NCBI GenBank assembly: GCA_018971405.1
Contig: JAGXAX010000044.1
Location: 1-8,808, forward strand
DNA length: 8,808 bases
Source: Alphaproteobacteria bacterium
GTDB taxonomy: Bacteria; Pseudomonadota; Alphaproteobacteria; Micavibrionales; UBA2020
Reading direction: 5' to 3'
A model generated the notes under the pieces. The model ran no database searches. It was not told where the DNA came from and worked only from the letters and a program-made list of their open reading frames with translations. A program made the position numbers and the translations under genes. Position 1 is the stretch's first letter; every line of letters starts with the position of its first letter. Shown here one piece after another: positions 1 to 6,158 of this stretch.

Positions 1-816
1 GGCGACGATCAGATGACGGTCAAGGATTTCCCCCCCTTTGCCGGAGCGTTTTTCAAGCGTGGCGGCGAGCACTTTCATGCGCTGGCCGTCGTGCAGGCAC
101 CAGACGCCGGGCCAGGGGGTAAGCGCGCGGATCTGCCGTTCGATGACGGCGGCGGGCTGCGTCCAGTCGATTTTCCCGTCTTCTTTCGAGAGCATTTTCG
201 CGTAGGTCGCGCCGTCTTCGGTTTGCGGCTCGGGGGTGATGGCGTCAATATTCTCCAGCGTTCTGACGATCAGCTCCGCGCCCTGCTTCGCCAGCGCGTC
301 ATGCAGTTCCGGCGCGGTGGTTGTTTGCGCGATTGGCACTTCGCCGCGCATTAAAACCGGCCCCGTATCGAGGCCCGCATCCATCTTCATGATGCAAACG
401 CCGCTTTTCGCGTCGCCCGCGAGGAGGGCGCGCTGGATCGGCGCCGCGCCGCGCCAGCGCGGCAAAAGCGAGGCGTGGATATTGATGCAACCGTATTTCG
501 GCGCGTCCAGAACTTCCTGTGGCAAAATCAGCCCGTAGGCGGCGACGACGGCGGCGTCGAGGTCAAGCGCGGCGAAATCCGCCCGCGCGGCGGCGTCTTT
601 TTTGAGGCTTTTCGGCGTGCGCACGGGGATGTGCAGATCTTCGGCGCGGCGCTGCACGGGCGCGGGCTGCAATTTATGTCCGCGTCCTGCGGGGCGCGGC
701 GGCTGGCAATAAACGCAGACGACGTCATGACCGGCGTTCACAAGCGCATCGAGGATATGCACGGAGAATTCCGGCGTGCCCATAAAGGCGATTTTAAGTT
801 TCTTAAAGCAGGACAT
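1..816 (-). CDS. fmt: Methionyl-tRNA formyltransferase, 3' end cut off by window edge
   Basis: Transfers a formyl group from 10-formyl-tetrahydrofolate to Met-tRNAfMet in the cytoplasm, making the initiator tRNA. The first 272 residues are visible; E. coli Fmt is about 315, so roughly 40-50 C-terminal residues lie beyond the left edge. The formyltransferase core is clear: FMGTPEFS at 11-18, RPAGRG at 41-46, AYGLILP at 93-99, then [17 protein letters not shown] at 112-128. The expected catalytic residues are N112 and H114 in that block and D150 in GLDTG. The C-terminal tRNA-binding domain begins near residue 210 (KIDW, then IRALTPWPG at 229-237). I chose the ATG at 816 because it gives the usual short leader before the first beta strand. 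The ATG at 783 would remove that strand. The start overlaps the end of def by 14 bases, so translation is probably coupled. A run of seven G near residues 260-262 does not break the frame. Confidence 0.96.
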   Translation of the reverse strand, partial: MSCFKKLKIAFMGTPEFSVHILDALVNAGHDVVCVYCQPPRPAGRGHKLQPAPVQRRAEDLHIPVRTPKSLKKDAAARADFAALDLDAAVVAAYGLILPQEVLDAPKYGCINIHASLLPRWRGAAPIQRALLAGDAKSGVCIMKMDAGLDTGPVLMRGEVPIAQTTTAPELHDALAKQGAELIVRTLENIDAITPEPQTEDGATYAKMLSKEDGKIDWTQPAAVIERQIRALTPWPGVWCLHDGQRMKVLAATLEKRSGKGGEILDRHLIVA

Positions 817-1369
817 GGCTTTCCGCCATCTCTTCTTCGTTTTCTTTTTTGTATTTCTTGAGCTTGCGCATGACGATGTCACGCTTCAGCGTCGAGAGGT
901 GATCGACGAAAAGAATGCCGTTAAGATGGTCCATCTCGTGCTGCAGGCAGGTGGCGAGCAGCCCCTGGGCCTCGATCTCCTGCGCTTTTCCGTCGTAATC
1001 GAGATATCTCACGCGCACTTTTTCAGGCCGCGTCACTTCGGCGTATTGGCCGGGGACGGAGAGGCAGCCTTCGTTGTAAACGCGCAAATCTTCCGACGCC
1101 CAGAGGATTTCCGGGTTGACGAAGCAGAGCGGGTTGACGCGCCGGTGCTGCGGCGGAATATCGTCATCGCGCTTTTGCTCGACGTCGAGCACGAGGATGC
1201 GCTGAGAGACGCCCACCTGTGGCGCGGCGAGGCCGATACCGTCGGTCGCGTACATGGTTTCGAGCATGTCGTCCATCAGCTTGCGTTCTTTATCCGTCAC
1301 TTTTTTGACAGGCTCGGCTATCTTCTTCAGCGACGGATGCGGTGCGACGTAGATTTTCAGGACGGTCAT
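803..1369 (-). CDS. def: Peptide deformylase
   Basis: Metal-dependent hydrolase that removes the N-terminal formyl group from nascent proteins at the ribosome, working downstream of Fmt. It has 188 residues, slightly longer than E. coli Def (about 169). All three family motifs are present: GIGLAAPQ at 44-51, EGCLS at 100-104 (C102 is the expected metal ligand), and QHEMDH at 143-148 (H144 and H148 ligands, E145 catalytic base). Residues 65-78, between motifs 1 and 2, form a charged insertion ([10 protein letters not shown] and following). The tail after 160 is rich in lysine and glutamate. The frame stays open upstream to about 1732, but the ATG at 1369 starts the protein at the normal place ([14 protein letters not shown]) and lies two bases after the rmuC stop. 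A GGAG sits at 1381-1384, 11 bases upstream. Middle gene of rmuC-def-fmt. Confidence 0.97.
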   Translation of the reverse strand: MTVLKIYVAPHPSLKKIAEPVKKVTDKERKLMDDMLETMYATDGIGLAAPQVGVSQRILVLDVEQKRDDDIPPQHRRVNPLCFVNPEILWASEDLRVYNEGCLSVPGQYAEVTRPEKVRVRYLDYDGKAQEIEAQGLLATCLQHEMDHLNGILFVDHLSTLKRDIVMRKLKKYKKENEEEMAESHVLL

Positions 1370-1371
1370 GC

Positions 1372-2526
1372 TCAGCCGTTCTCCGCTTTTTTGAAGTCTT
1401 CGACCTGCCCCGCATCGAGCAGGTCTTTCGGCAGGGACTTTCCGGCCTTGACGCCGAGCGTCTTCAGCTCTTCCGTCTGGCGGATGATGTTGCCCGTGCC
1501 GGTGGAGAGCTTTTTGAAGGCGTCGTCGTAGGTTTTTTGCGTCGCGTCGATCTTTTTTCCGAGGTCCTGCATCGTATCGACGAAACCCGCGACTTTGTCG
1601 TAGAGCAGGCTGCCGCGCCGTGCGATTTCCAGCGTGTTCCTGTTTTGCCGTTCCAGCCGCCAGACGGATTCGACCGTCCTGAGCGTGGCGAACAGCGTCG
1701 AAGGGCAGACGATGACGATTTTCTTCTCCCACGCGAAGCTGTGCAGCGACGGGTCTTCCTGCAGCGCGAGGGAGAACGCGCCCTCGATCGGCATGAACAT
1801 CAGCACGAAGTCCGGCGTGCCCTTCGCTGCATCCTGATATCGCTTGCCGCTGAGGCCGGTCACATGGGTGCGCACCGAGGCGAGATATTCTTTTGAAAAC
1901 AGTGCGCGTTCGCCCGCGTCTTCCGTACCGCAGTATCTTTCGTAAGAAGTCAGGGAAACTTTGGAGTCGATGATGATGTGCTTGTCTTCCGGCAGCATGA
2001 TCATGACGTCGGGTTTCAGAACGCCGCCGTCCTCGATATGGCGCAGGCTCTGCCCGCCGCCCTGCGTCGTGTACTCGATGCCCTCGCGCAGGCCCGCGGC
2101 TTCGAGGATTTTTTCGAGCATGACTTCTCCCCAGTTGCCCTGCGCTTTCACGTCGCCCCTGAGCGCGCGGGTGAGATTTTCCGTCTGCTGCGACATCTTC
2201 TCGTTGACGGAGACGATGTGCCTGATTTCTTCCTTGAGTGAAATCTGCTCCCTCATCTGGGTGCCAAAGGAATCGTCGATCTTCTTTTGGAATTCCTGCA
2301 GCCGTTCGCGCAGGGGATTGAGCAGGTTGCCGAGATCCTCGCGGGATTCTTTTTTGAAGCGGTCGGTTTTTTCGTCGAAAATGCGGTTGGCGAGGTTTTC
2401 GAATTGCAGGGAGAATTTTTCTTCCATGTCCGCGAGGCGGGTTTTGAGGAGGGCGCGCGCGACAAGAAAACCGGCAGCAAAGCCGATGCCAATGCCGATA
2501 ATCATATATATGACATAATCAACCAT
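1372..2526 (-). CDS. rmuC: RmuC family protein (DNA recombination-limiting putative nuclease)
   Basis: 384 residues. RmuC was named from E. coli mutants with altered inversion of short inverted repeats, and the family is predicted to have a PD-(D/E)XK nuclease fold; its biochemical activity is poorly defined. The N-terminus is a hydrophobic helix at about 4-27 rich in Gly and Ile, so the protein is probably anchored in the inner membrane. A charged, probably coiled-coil stretch follows at about 30-120. The RmuC core runs from about 121 (GDVKAQGNWGEVMLEKIL) to about 340. KPDVMIMLP at 171-179 and IIIDSKVSL at 184-192 give the likely nuclease residues D173, D187 and K189. FMPIEGAF at 244-251 and VCPSTLFATLRTV at 273-285 are typical family blocks. 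It is shorter than E. coli RmuC (about 475), mostly in the coiled-coil part. The ATG at 2526 has GGAG five bases upstream. First gene of the unit with def and fmt, with a promoter candidate directly upstream. Confidence 0.93.
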   Translation of the reverse strand: MVDYVIYMIIGIGIGFAAGFLVARALLKTRLADMEEKFSLQFENLANRIFDEKTDRFKKESREDLGNLLNPLRERLQEFQKKIDDSFGTQMREQISLKEEIRHIVSVNEKMSQQTENLTRALRGDVKAQGNWGEVMLEKILEAAGLREGIEYTTQGGGQSLRHIEDGGVLKPDVMIMLPEDKHIIIDSKVSLTSYERYCGTEDAGERALFSKEYLASVRTHVTGLSGKRYQDAAKGTPDFVLMFMPIEGAFSLALQEDPSLHSFAWEKKIVIVCPSTLFATLRTVESVWRLERQNRNTLEIARRGSLLYDKVAGFVDTMQDLGKKIDATQKTYDDAFKKLSTGTGNIIRQTEELKTLGVKAGKSLPKDLLDAGQVEDFKKAENG

Positions 2527-2554
2527 AATATCTCCGCCATTTCCTTTTTAATAA

Positions 2555-2583
2555 TATATAAAAGCATCCCGTGCAAAGGTCAA
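2555..2583 (-). promoter_or_regulatory. Candidate sigma70-type promoter of rmuC-def-fmt
   Basis: On the minus strand, TTGACC (2578-2583) and TATATA (2555-2560) are separated by exactly 17 bases, close to the TTGACA/TATAAT consensus. The predicted transcription start is near 2548, leaving a leader of about 20 bases that contains the rmuC ribosome binding site. This is the best promoter in the divergent gap between rmuC and the plus-strand genes. The call rests on motif match and position only. Confidence 0.6.
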
Positions 2584-2665
2584 CTTTCGGCGCAGACGAA
2601 ACTAGGATAAAATCCTTCAAAACCGCCATCACCGCAGGCTGTTTTTTGAGGAAAGATGTCTAGCC

Positions 2666-2672
2666 GGAGGGG
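2666..2672 (+). promoter_or_regulatory. Ribosome binding site fixing the start of the small membrane protein
   Basis: GGAGGGG lies six bases before the ATG at 2679. Two other ATGs lie within ten bases (2674 and 2683) but in other reading frames. The spacing and the long frame that follows both favour 2679. I found no convincing plus-strand promoter upstream: TAGGAT at 2603-2608 is a possible -10 but lacks a good -35. Confidence 0.7.
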
Positions 2673-2678
2673 TATGTC

Positions 2679-3017
2679 ATGTATGAGCGCCGCAACCAGC
2701 CGCTAATTACACGGGCGCAATGGCTGAGGCGTCTGGCGCGGTCGCTGCGCCTGTCGGCTGCCATCGTCGGAGTGTCGTTGCTTTCCGGCATACTGGGATA
2801 TCACTTTTGGGGCCATTTGAATTGGGTGGATGCGCTGCTGGAGGCTTCAATGATCCTTGCCGGGATGGGGCCGGTCGCGCCGATGCGGAACGATGCCGTC
2901 AAGATTTTTGCCTCTTTCTATGCCCTGTTCAGCGGTTTCGTCATTCTGGCGGCGTCCAGCGTCGCTCTGGCGCCTGTGCTGCACAGGTTCCTCCACCGCT
3001 TTCATCAGGAGAAATAG
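2679..3017 (+). CDS. Small two-helix membrane protein with channel-like pore loop, function unknown
   Basis: 112 residues, no assigned function. Residues 1-24 are basic and probably cytoplasmic. A first membrane helix spans about 25-43 (LSAAIVGVSLLSGILGYHF). A short amphipathic helix spans about 48-61 (NWVDALLEASMILA), then a glycine loop GMGPVAP at 62-68. A second membrane helix spans about 74-99, and a basic His-rich tail (LHRFLHRFHQEK) ends the protein. This order matches the helix-pore loop-helix plan of a KcsA-type potassium channel subunit, with GMGP where the filter would read GYGD. The filter is not canonical, so potassium transport cannot be assumed. I recall similar short proteins with GGMGPV in other bacteria, annotated as hypothetical; this is from memory, not a search. 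It is probably co-transcribed with prmB, which starts three bases after its stop. The start is set by a strong ribosome binding site. Confidence 0.85.
   Translation: MYERRNQPLITRAQWLRRLARSLRLSAAIVGVSLLSGILGYHFWGHLNWVDALLEASMILAGMGPVAPMRNDAVKIFASFYALFSGFVILAASSVALAPVLHRFLHRFHQEK
3007..3011 (+). promoter_or_regulatory. Ribosome binding site supporting the TTG start of prmB
   Basis: AGGAG lies inside the last codons of the upstream membrane-protein gene, nine bases before the TTG at 3021. A stop codon in the prmB frame at 3015-3017 rules out any start further upstream. The next in-frame ATG (3087) would delete the conserved N-terminal block, so the TTG is the best start. Confidence 0.65.
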
Positions 3018-3020
3018 GAT

Positions 3021-3902
3021 TTGCGAAAGAAGGAAAAGGCGCCCGCAACGGTGGGGGAGTTTATCCGGTATGGCGCGCGCCGTTTCATGAGAGAAAAAAT
3101 TTCCTTCGGGCATGGCACGGATAACGCCGTGGACGAGGCCGCGTGGCTGGTTTTGGAAACATTGGATTTACCGATGGATGAAACAGCTCCGCTGGATAAA
3201 GTTTTGACGGTGCTGGAGCAAAAGGCGGTTCTTGCCATTATCAAAAAACGCATCGAAACGCGCAAGCCTGCCGCCTATCTGCTCAAGAAAGCCTATCTTC
3301 AGGGTTTGCCGTTTTACGTGGACGAACGGGTGATCGTGCCGCGCTCGTTCATCGGCGAGTTGCTTCCCGATTTCGGCCTGATGCGCCCGCCGAAGACAAT
3401 TCTCGATCTTTGCACCGGCTCCGGCTGCCTCGCCGTTCTCGCGGCGTATCTCTTCCCGAAGGCGAAAGTGGACGCGGTGGACTTGTCGGCGCAAGCGCTG
3501 GCAGTGGCCAGACGTAACGTCAGGGATCATCGCATGGAGAAGCGCGTGCGGCTTTTCAAAGGCGATCTTTTCACGCCGCTCAAGGGAAAAAAATACGACC
3601 TTATCATCACCAACCCGCCTTATGTCGATGCGAAAGGGATGAAGAGGCTGCCGCAGGAATACCGCCATGAGCCGGAAATGGCGCTCGGTTCCGGCAAGGA
3701 CGGACTGGACATCACGCGGCGCATTTTGAAAGAAGCGGCAAGCCACCTCACGCCGGATGGCGGCATATTGTGCGAGATCGGGCGCGGCAAGACGCTGCTC
3801 GAAAAGGCGTACCCCCGCCTGCCGTTCCTCTGGCTCGATACGGCATTGAGCGAAGGCGAGGTCTTCTGGCTGACGCGCAAACAGCTCGTCGCGGGAAACT
3901 GA
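3021..3902 (+). CDS. prmB: Ribosomal protein uL3 glutamine N5-methyltransferase
   Basis: AdoMet-dependent enzyme that methylates a glutamine side chain of large-subunit protein uL3 (L3), probably during ribosome assembly. It has 293 residues; E. coli PrmB is about 310. It follows PrmB closely rather than the release-factor enzyme PrmC: FGHGTDNAVDEA at 29-40, YVDERVIVPRS at 99-109, the AdoMet-binding LDLCTGSGC at 128-136, acidic DAVDLS at 151-156, the catalytic NPPY at 198-201, and the PrmB-type block EYRHEPEMALGSGKDGLD at 213-230. The TTG start gives an N-terminus that lines up with the family. It lies three bases after the upstream membrane-protein gene, so the two are probably one unit. Its TGA is immediately followed by the reverse-strand stop of hpf, leaving no room for a conventional terminator between them. 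Confidence 0.95.
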   Translation: MRKKEKAPATVGEFIRYGARRFMREKISFGHGTDNAVDEAAWLVLETLDLPMDETAPLDKVLTVLEQKAVLAIIKKRIETRKPAAYLLKKAYLQGLPFYVDERVIVPRSFIGELLPDFGLMRPPKTILDLCTGSGCLAVLAAYLFPKAKVDAVDLSAQALAVARRNVRDHRMEKRVRLFKGDLFTPLKGKKYDLIITNPPYVDAKGMKRLPQEYRHEPEMALGSGKDGLDITRRILKEAASHLTPDGGILCEIGRGKTLLEKAYPRLPFLWLDTALSEGEVFWLTRKQLVAGN

Positions 3903-4472
3903 TTATTTCTTCTTGAGCCCGTCGGGGTCGACCCAGCCGATGTTCCCGTCCTTGCGGCGGTAGACCATGTTGAGGCCGCCGTGCGTCGGGTTGCGGAACA
4001 TGAGCGACGGCAGGTCGCCCAGTTCAAGGCGCATTACGGCGTCCGAAACGGCCAGCGTCAGCACCTGCGTTTCCATTTCGGCGACGACGGCGGGTCCGTT
4101 CCCGCCTTCGGCTTCGTCGTCCTCGCCGCGCAGCGTGGTGTAGGCGGCGGCCGTCACGTCGTCCGGTTCGGTTTTGCGGTGGTCGCGGAGCTTGTCCTTG
4201 TAGCGGCTCAGGCGCTTGCCTGCCGCTTTGGCCGCGATGTCGAACGCGGGATAGGGGTCGTCGGCCTCATGGTGCGTTTGCAGCACGAGCCCGCCGCCGA
4301 CATGGATGGAAATGTCGGCCTTGAACAGGTGGTTTTTCTCCTTGGAGAAGATGACCGTGGCCTCGATGGGGTCGCGGAAATATTTCGTCGCGGTATGACC
4401 GAGTTGTTCCTCGACGTGGGCGCGCAGGGAGTCGCCGACGTCAAGGTGCTTGCCTTTTACTGTCAGTTGCAT
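3903..4472 (-). CDS. hpf: Ribosome hibernation promoting factor, long form
   Basis: Binds the small ribosomal subunit where mRNA and tRNA would sit and, in long-form bacteria, joins two 70S ribosomes into an inactive 100S dimer when growth slows. It has 189 residues, clearly the long type (short HPF is about 95). The ribosome-binding domain covers about 1-100 (MQLTVKGKHLDV at the start, KADISIHV at 51-58, DPYPAFDIAAKAAGKRLSRY at 72-91). An acidic linker rich in Glu and Gly follows at about 101-130. The C-terminal dimerisation domain covers about 135-185, ending in the family signature VYRRKDGNIGWVDP at 170-183. Here it is the last gene after rpoN, with its own promoter candidate in the 97-base gap. 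ptsN, which often follows hpf in this cluster, is absent. The ATG at 4472 has AAGG about nine bases upstream. Confidence 0.96.
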   Translation of the reverse strand: MQLTVKGKHLDVGDSLRAHVEEQLGHTATKYFRDPIEATVIFSKEKNHLFKADISIHVGGGLVLQTHHEADDPYPAFDIAAKAAGKRLSRYKDKLRDHRKTEPDDVTAAAYTTLRGEDDEAEGGNGPAVVAEMETQVLTLAVSDAVMRLELGDLPSLMFRNPTHGGLNMVYRRKDGNIGWVDPDGLKKK

Positions 4473-4494
4473 GGATCGGTGCCTTTTTGTTAGG

Positions 4495-4508
4495 GAAGTA
4501 TATACTTC
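4495..4508. repeat. Perfect 14-bp palindrome GAAGTATATACTTC before hpf
   Basis: The two halves are exact reverse complements with no spacer, 22 bases upstream of the hpf start codon. It begins two bases downstream of the predicted -10 box, so it covers the predicted transcription start. That position suits a dimeric repressor, but no regulator is indicated by the sequence. A chance palindrome in an AT-rich promoter is possible. Confidence 0.45.
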
Positions 4509-4510
4509 TA

Positions 4511-4538
4511 TTTATACGCCTGCGGGCATTAAAATCAA
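4511..4538 (-). promoter_or_regulatory. Candidate sigma70-type promoter of hpf
   Basis: On the minus strand, TTGATT (4533-4538) and TATAAA (4511-4516) are 16 bases apart. The predicted start near 4504 gives a leader of about 32 bases. This would let hpf be transcribed independently of rpoN, although read-through from rpoN remains likely because no terminator is visible in the gap. Motif-based call only. Confidence 0.5.
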
Positions 4539-4569
4539 GTTAACTAATGAAGGATCCTGCGTGAAATGC

Positions 4570-6087
4570 TCATGATTTTCCTTGGTTTTTCAATCTCCTG
4601 CGCTGGACGGAAGAGGGGATTTTCATAGCCTCGCGGTATTTGGCGACGGTGCGGCGGGCGATATCGACTCCGTCCTGTTTCAGGGCTGAAACAAGGTCGT
4701 CATCCGAGAGTATGGCGGCAGGGTCTTCGGCGTCGATCAGCGTCTTCAGTTTGGCCTTGATGGCCTCCGACGAGAATTCCGCCGCGCCGTCGGCGCTGGA
4801 AACGCCGCTGCTGAAGAAATATTTCAGCTCGAAAACGCCGCGCGGCGTGCCGATGTACTTGTTGTTGGTGACGCGGGAGACGGTGCTTTCGTGCATGCCG
4901 ATTTCCGCGGCGATGTCGCGCAGCACCAACGGCTTTAAAAACTCCACGCCGTAGTTGAAGAAGGCCTCCTGCTGCAAGATGATCTCGCCCGCGACCTTCA
5001 TGATCGTCTGCGCGCGCTGGTCCATGGCGCGCACCAGCCAGTTGGCGGTGTTGAGCTGTTCGGCGAGATATTCCTTGTCTTTTTTGGCCTTGGCGTTTTT
5101 GCTGATCTCCGTGTAATAGGTCTGGTTGACCAGCACGCGCGGCAGCGTGTCGCTGTTCAGCTCCACAGCCCAGCCGCCGCCCTTGCTCTTCGGCAGCGGC
5201 TTCATGAAGACGTCGGGGATGACGGTCTGCGAGACGAAATGCTCGAAGTCGAGCGCGGGTTTGGGGTTGAGCGCCTTGAGTTCGGCTATCATGTCCTTCA
5301 GATCCTGATCGTCCACGCCGCAGAGCGCTTTCAGCTTCTTCAGGTCATGCGCGGCGAGAACGTCGAGGTTTTGCACCAGCTTTTCCATCGCGGGGTCGAG
5401 CCGGTTTTTTTCCGTGAGCTGCAAGGCGAGGCATTCACTAAGATTACGCGCGAAAATCCCCGCCGGATCGAGCTGCTGGAGCTTGCCGAGAATGCCTTCG
5501 ATGCGCTCGATGCCGCAGCCGAGCCGCTCCGCCAGCCCTTCGAGCGGCGTGCGGAAGTAGCCGGATTCATCGAGATAATCGACCATCAGGGTGGCGATGG
5601 CGCGGTCCTTGTTGTCGGTGAAATCGACGTGGATCTGGTCGTGCAGGTGGTCGCGCAGGGTGGTCGTCGCGGCCATGGCGTTCTCGAAGCTGTAGTTGTT
5701 GTCGTCGAACTTCAGATTTCCGCCCGCGCCGACGCCGGAGAGCGTCGAGCGGGAATAATCGAAGTCCTCGCCCGCGTCGCCGGACTTTTCGGCGAAGCCC
5801 TCGCCGGTGTCGAGCTCGCGTTCACGGTTTCTTTCATGGACTTCGCCGGTTTCCTCCGTCGCGCCCGTATCCATCACCGGCGTTTCATCGCTGCCGCCGT
5901 CCGCGGGTTTTTCAGGCGCGGCGCGGGCATCCTCGCGTTCCAGCAGGGGGTTTTTTTCGAGTTCCGCTTCGATATATTCGGCCAGTTCGAGGTTGGAAAG
6001 CTGCAAAAGCTTGATCGCCTGCTGCAGTTGCGGCGTCATGGTCAGGGTCTGGCCCTGCTTTAAATCAAGCCTTTGGTTGATCGTCAT
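4570..6087 (-). CDS. rpoN: RNA polymerase sigma-54 factor
   Basis: Alternative sigma factor that directs RNA polymerase to -24/-12 promoters and needs an ATP-driven enhancer-binding protein to open DNA. It has 505 residues, the normal size. Region I (about 8-50) has the glutamine/leucine-rich activator-responsive sequence, including TMTPQLQQAIKLLQLSNLEL. Region II (about 51-130) is a variable acidic linker. The core-binding part covers about 135-330 (DYLDESGYF at 170-178, LDPAGIFARNLSECLALQL at 206-224). A helix-turn-helix covers about 388-408 (LRDIAAEIGMHESTVSRVTN). The RpoN box ARRTVAKYRE at 477-486, which reads the -24 element, is intact. The ATG at 6087 matches the family N-terminus, but its nearest ribosome-binding sequence (GAGGG) is only two bases away, which is unusually close. 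It follows lptB after 71 bases. No enhancer-binding protein or sigma54 promoter was seen in the window. Confidence 0.98.
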   Translation of the reverse strand: MTINQRLDLKQGQTLTMTPQLQQAIKLLQLSNLELAEYIEAELEKNPLLEREDARAAPEKPADGGSDETPVMDTGATEETGEVHERNRERELDTGEGFAEKSGDAGEDFDYSRSTLSGVGAGGNLKFDDNNYSFENAMAATTTLRDHLHDQIHVDFTDNKDRAIATLMVDYLDESGYFRTPLEGLAERLGCGIERIEGILGKLQQLDPAGIFARNLSECLALQLTEKNRLDPAMEKLVQNLDVLAAHDLKKLKALCGVDDQDLKDMIAELKALNPKPALDFEHFVSQTVIPDVFMKPLPKSKGGGWAVELNSDTLPRVLVNQTYYTEISKNAKAKKDKEYLAEQLNTANWLVRAMDQRAQTIMKVAGEIILQQEAFFNYGVEFLKPLVLRDIAAEIGMHESTVSRVTNNKYIGTPRGVFELKYFFSSGVSSADGAAEFSSEAIKAKLKTLIDAEDPAAILSDDDLVSALKQDGVDIARRTVAKYREAMKIPSSVQRRRLKNQGKS

Positions 6088-6158
6088 ATCCCTCGTATCC
6101 CGCGGGCATATCCCTGCGGCTCCCCTCCGTTCAGGGTAACATTTTCGCGGAAAAAAGT

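Noticed and set aside
30..36. Seven-C run in fmt as a possible frameshift or phase-variable tract
   Set aside because: The reading frame is intact across it and the family sequence continues. Seven bases inside an essential-type gene is too little evidence.
776..1531. 251-codon plus-strand open frame opposite def and rmuC
   Set aside because: It is the reverse complement of conserved coding sequence in a GC-rich region and has no recognisable domain.
1370..1732. Open frame extending def upstream by about 120 codons inside rmuC
   Set aside because: The extension is low-complexity, Arg/Ala/Gln-rich sequence antiphase to a well-conserved RmuC C-terminus. The def protein starts normally at 1369.
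3100..3130. TGGCAC at 3114-3119 as half of a sigma54 -24/-12 promoter
   Set aside because: No TTGC follows at the right spacing, and it lies inside prmB coding sequence (the HGTDN region).
3021..3902. Identification as the release-factor methyltransferase PrmC
   Set aside because: FGHGTDN, YVDERVIVPRS and EYRHEPEMALGSGKDGLD are PrmB-type. PrmC shares NPPY but not these blocks.
5239..6063. 274-codon plus-strand open frame opposite rpoN
   Set aside because: A shadow of rpoN: rich in Val, Arg and Glu with no family features, while the minus strand encodes a complete sigma54.
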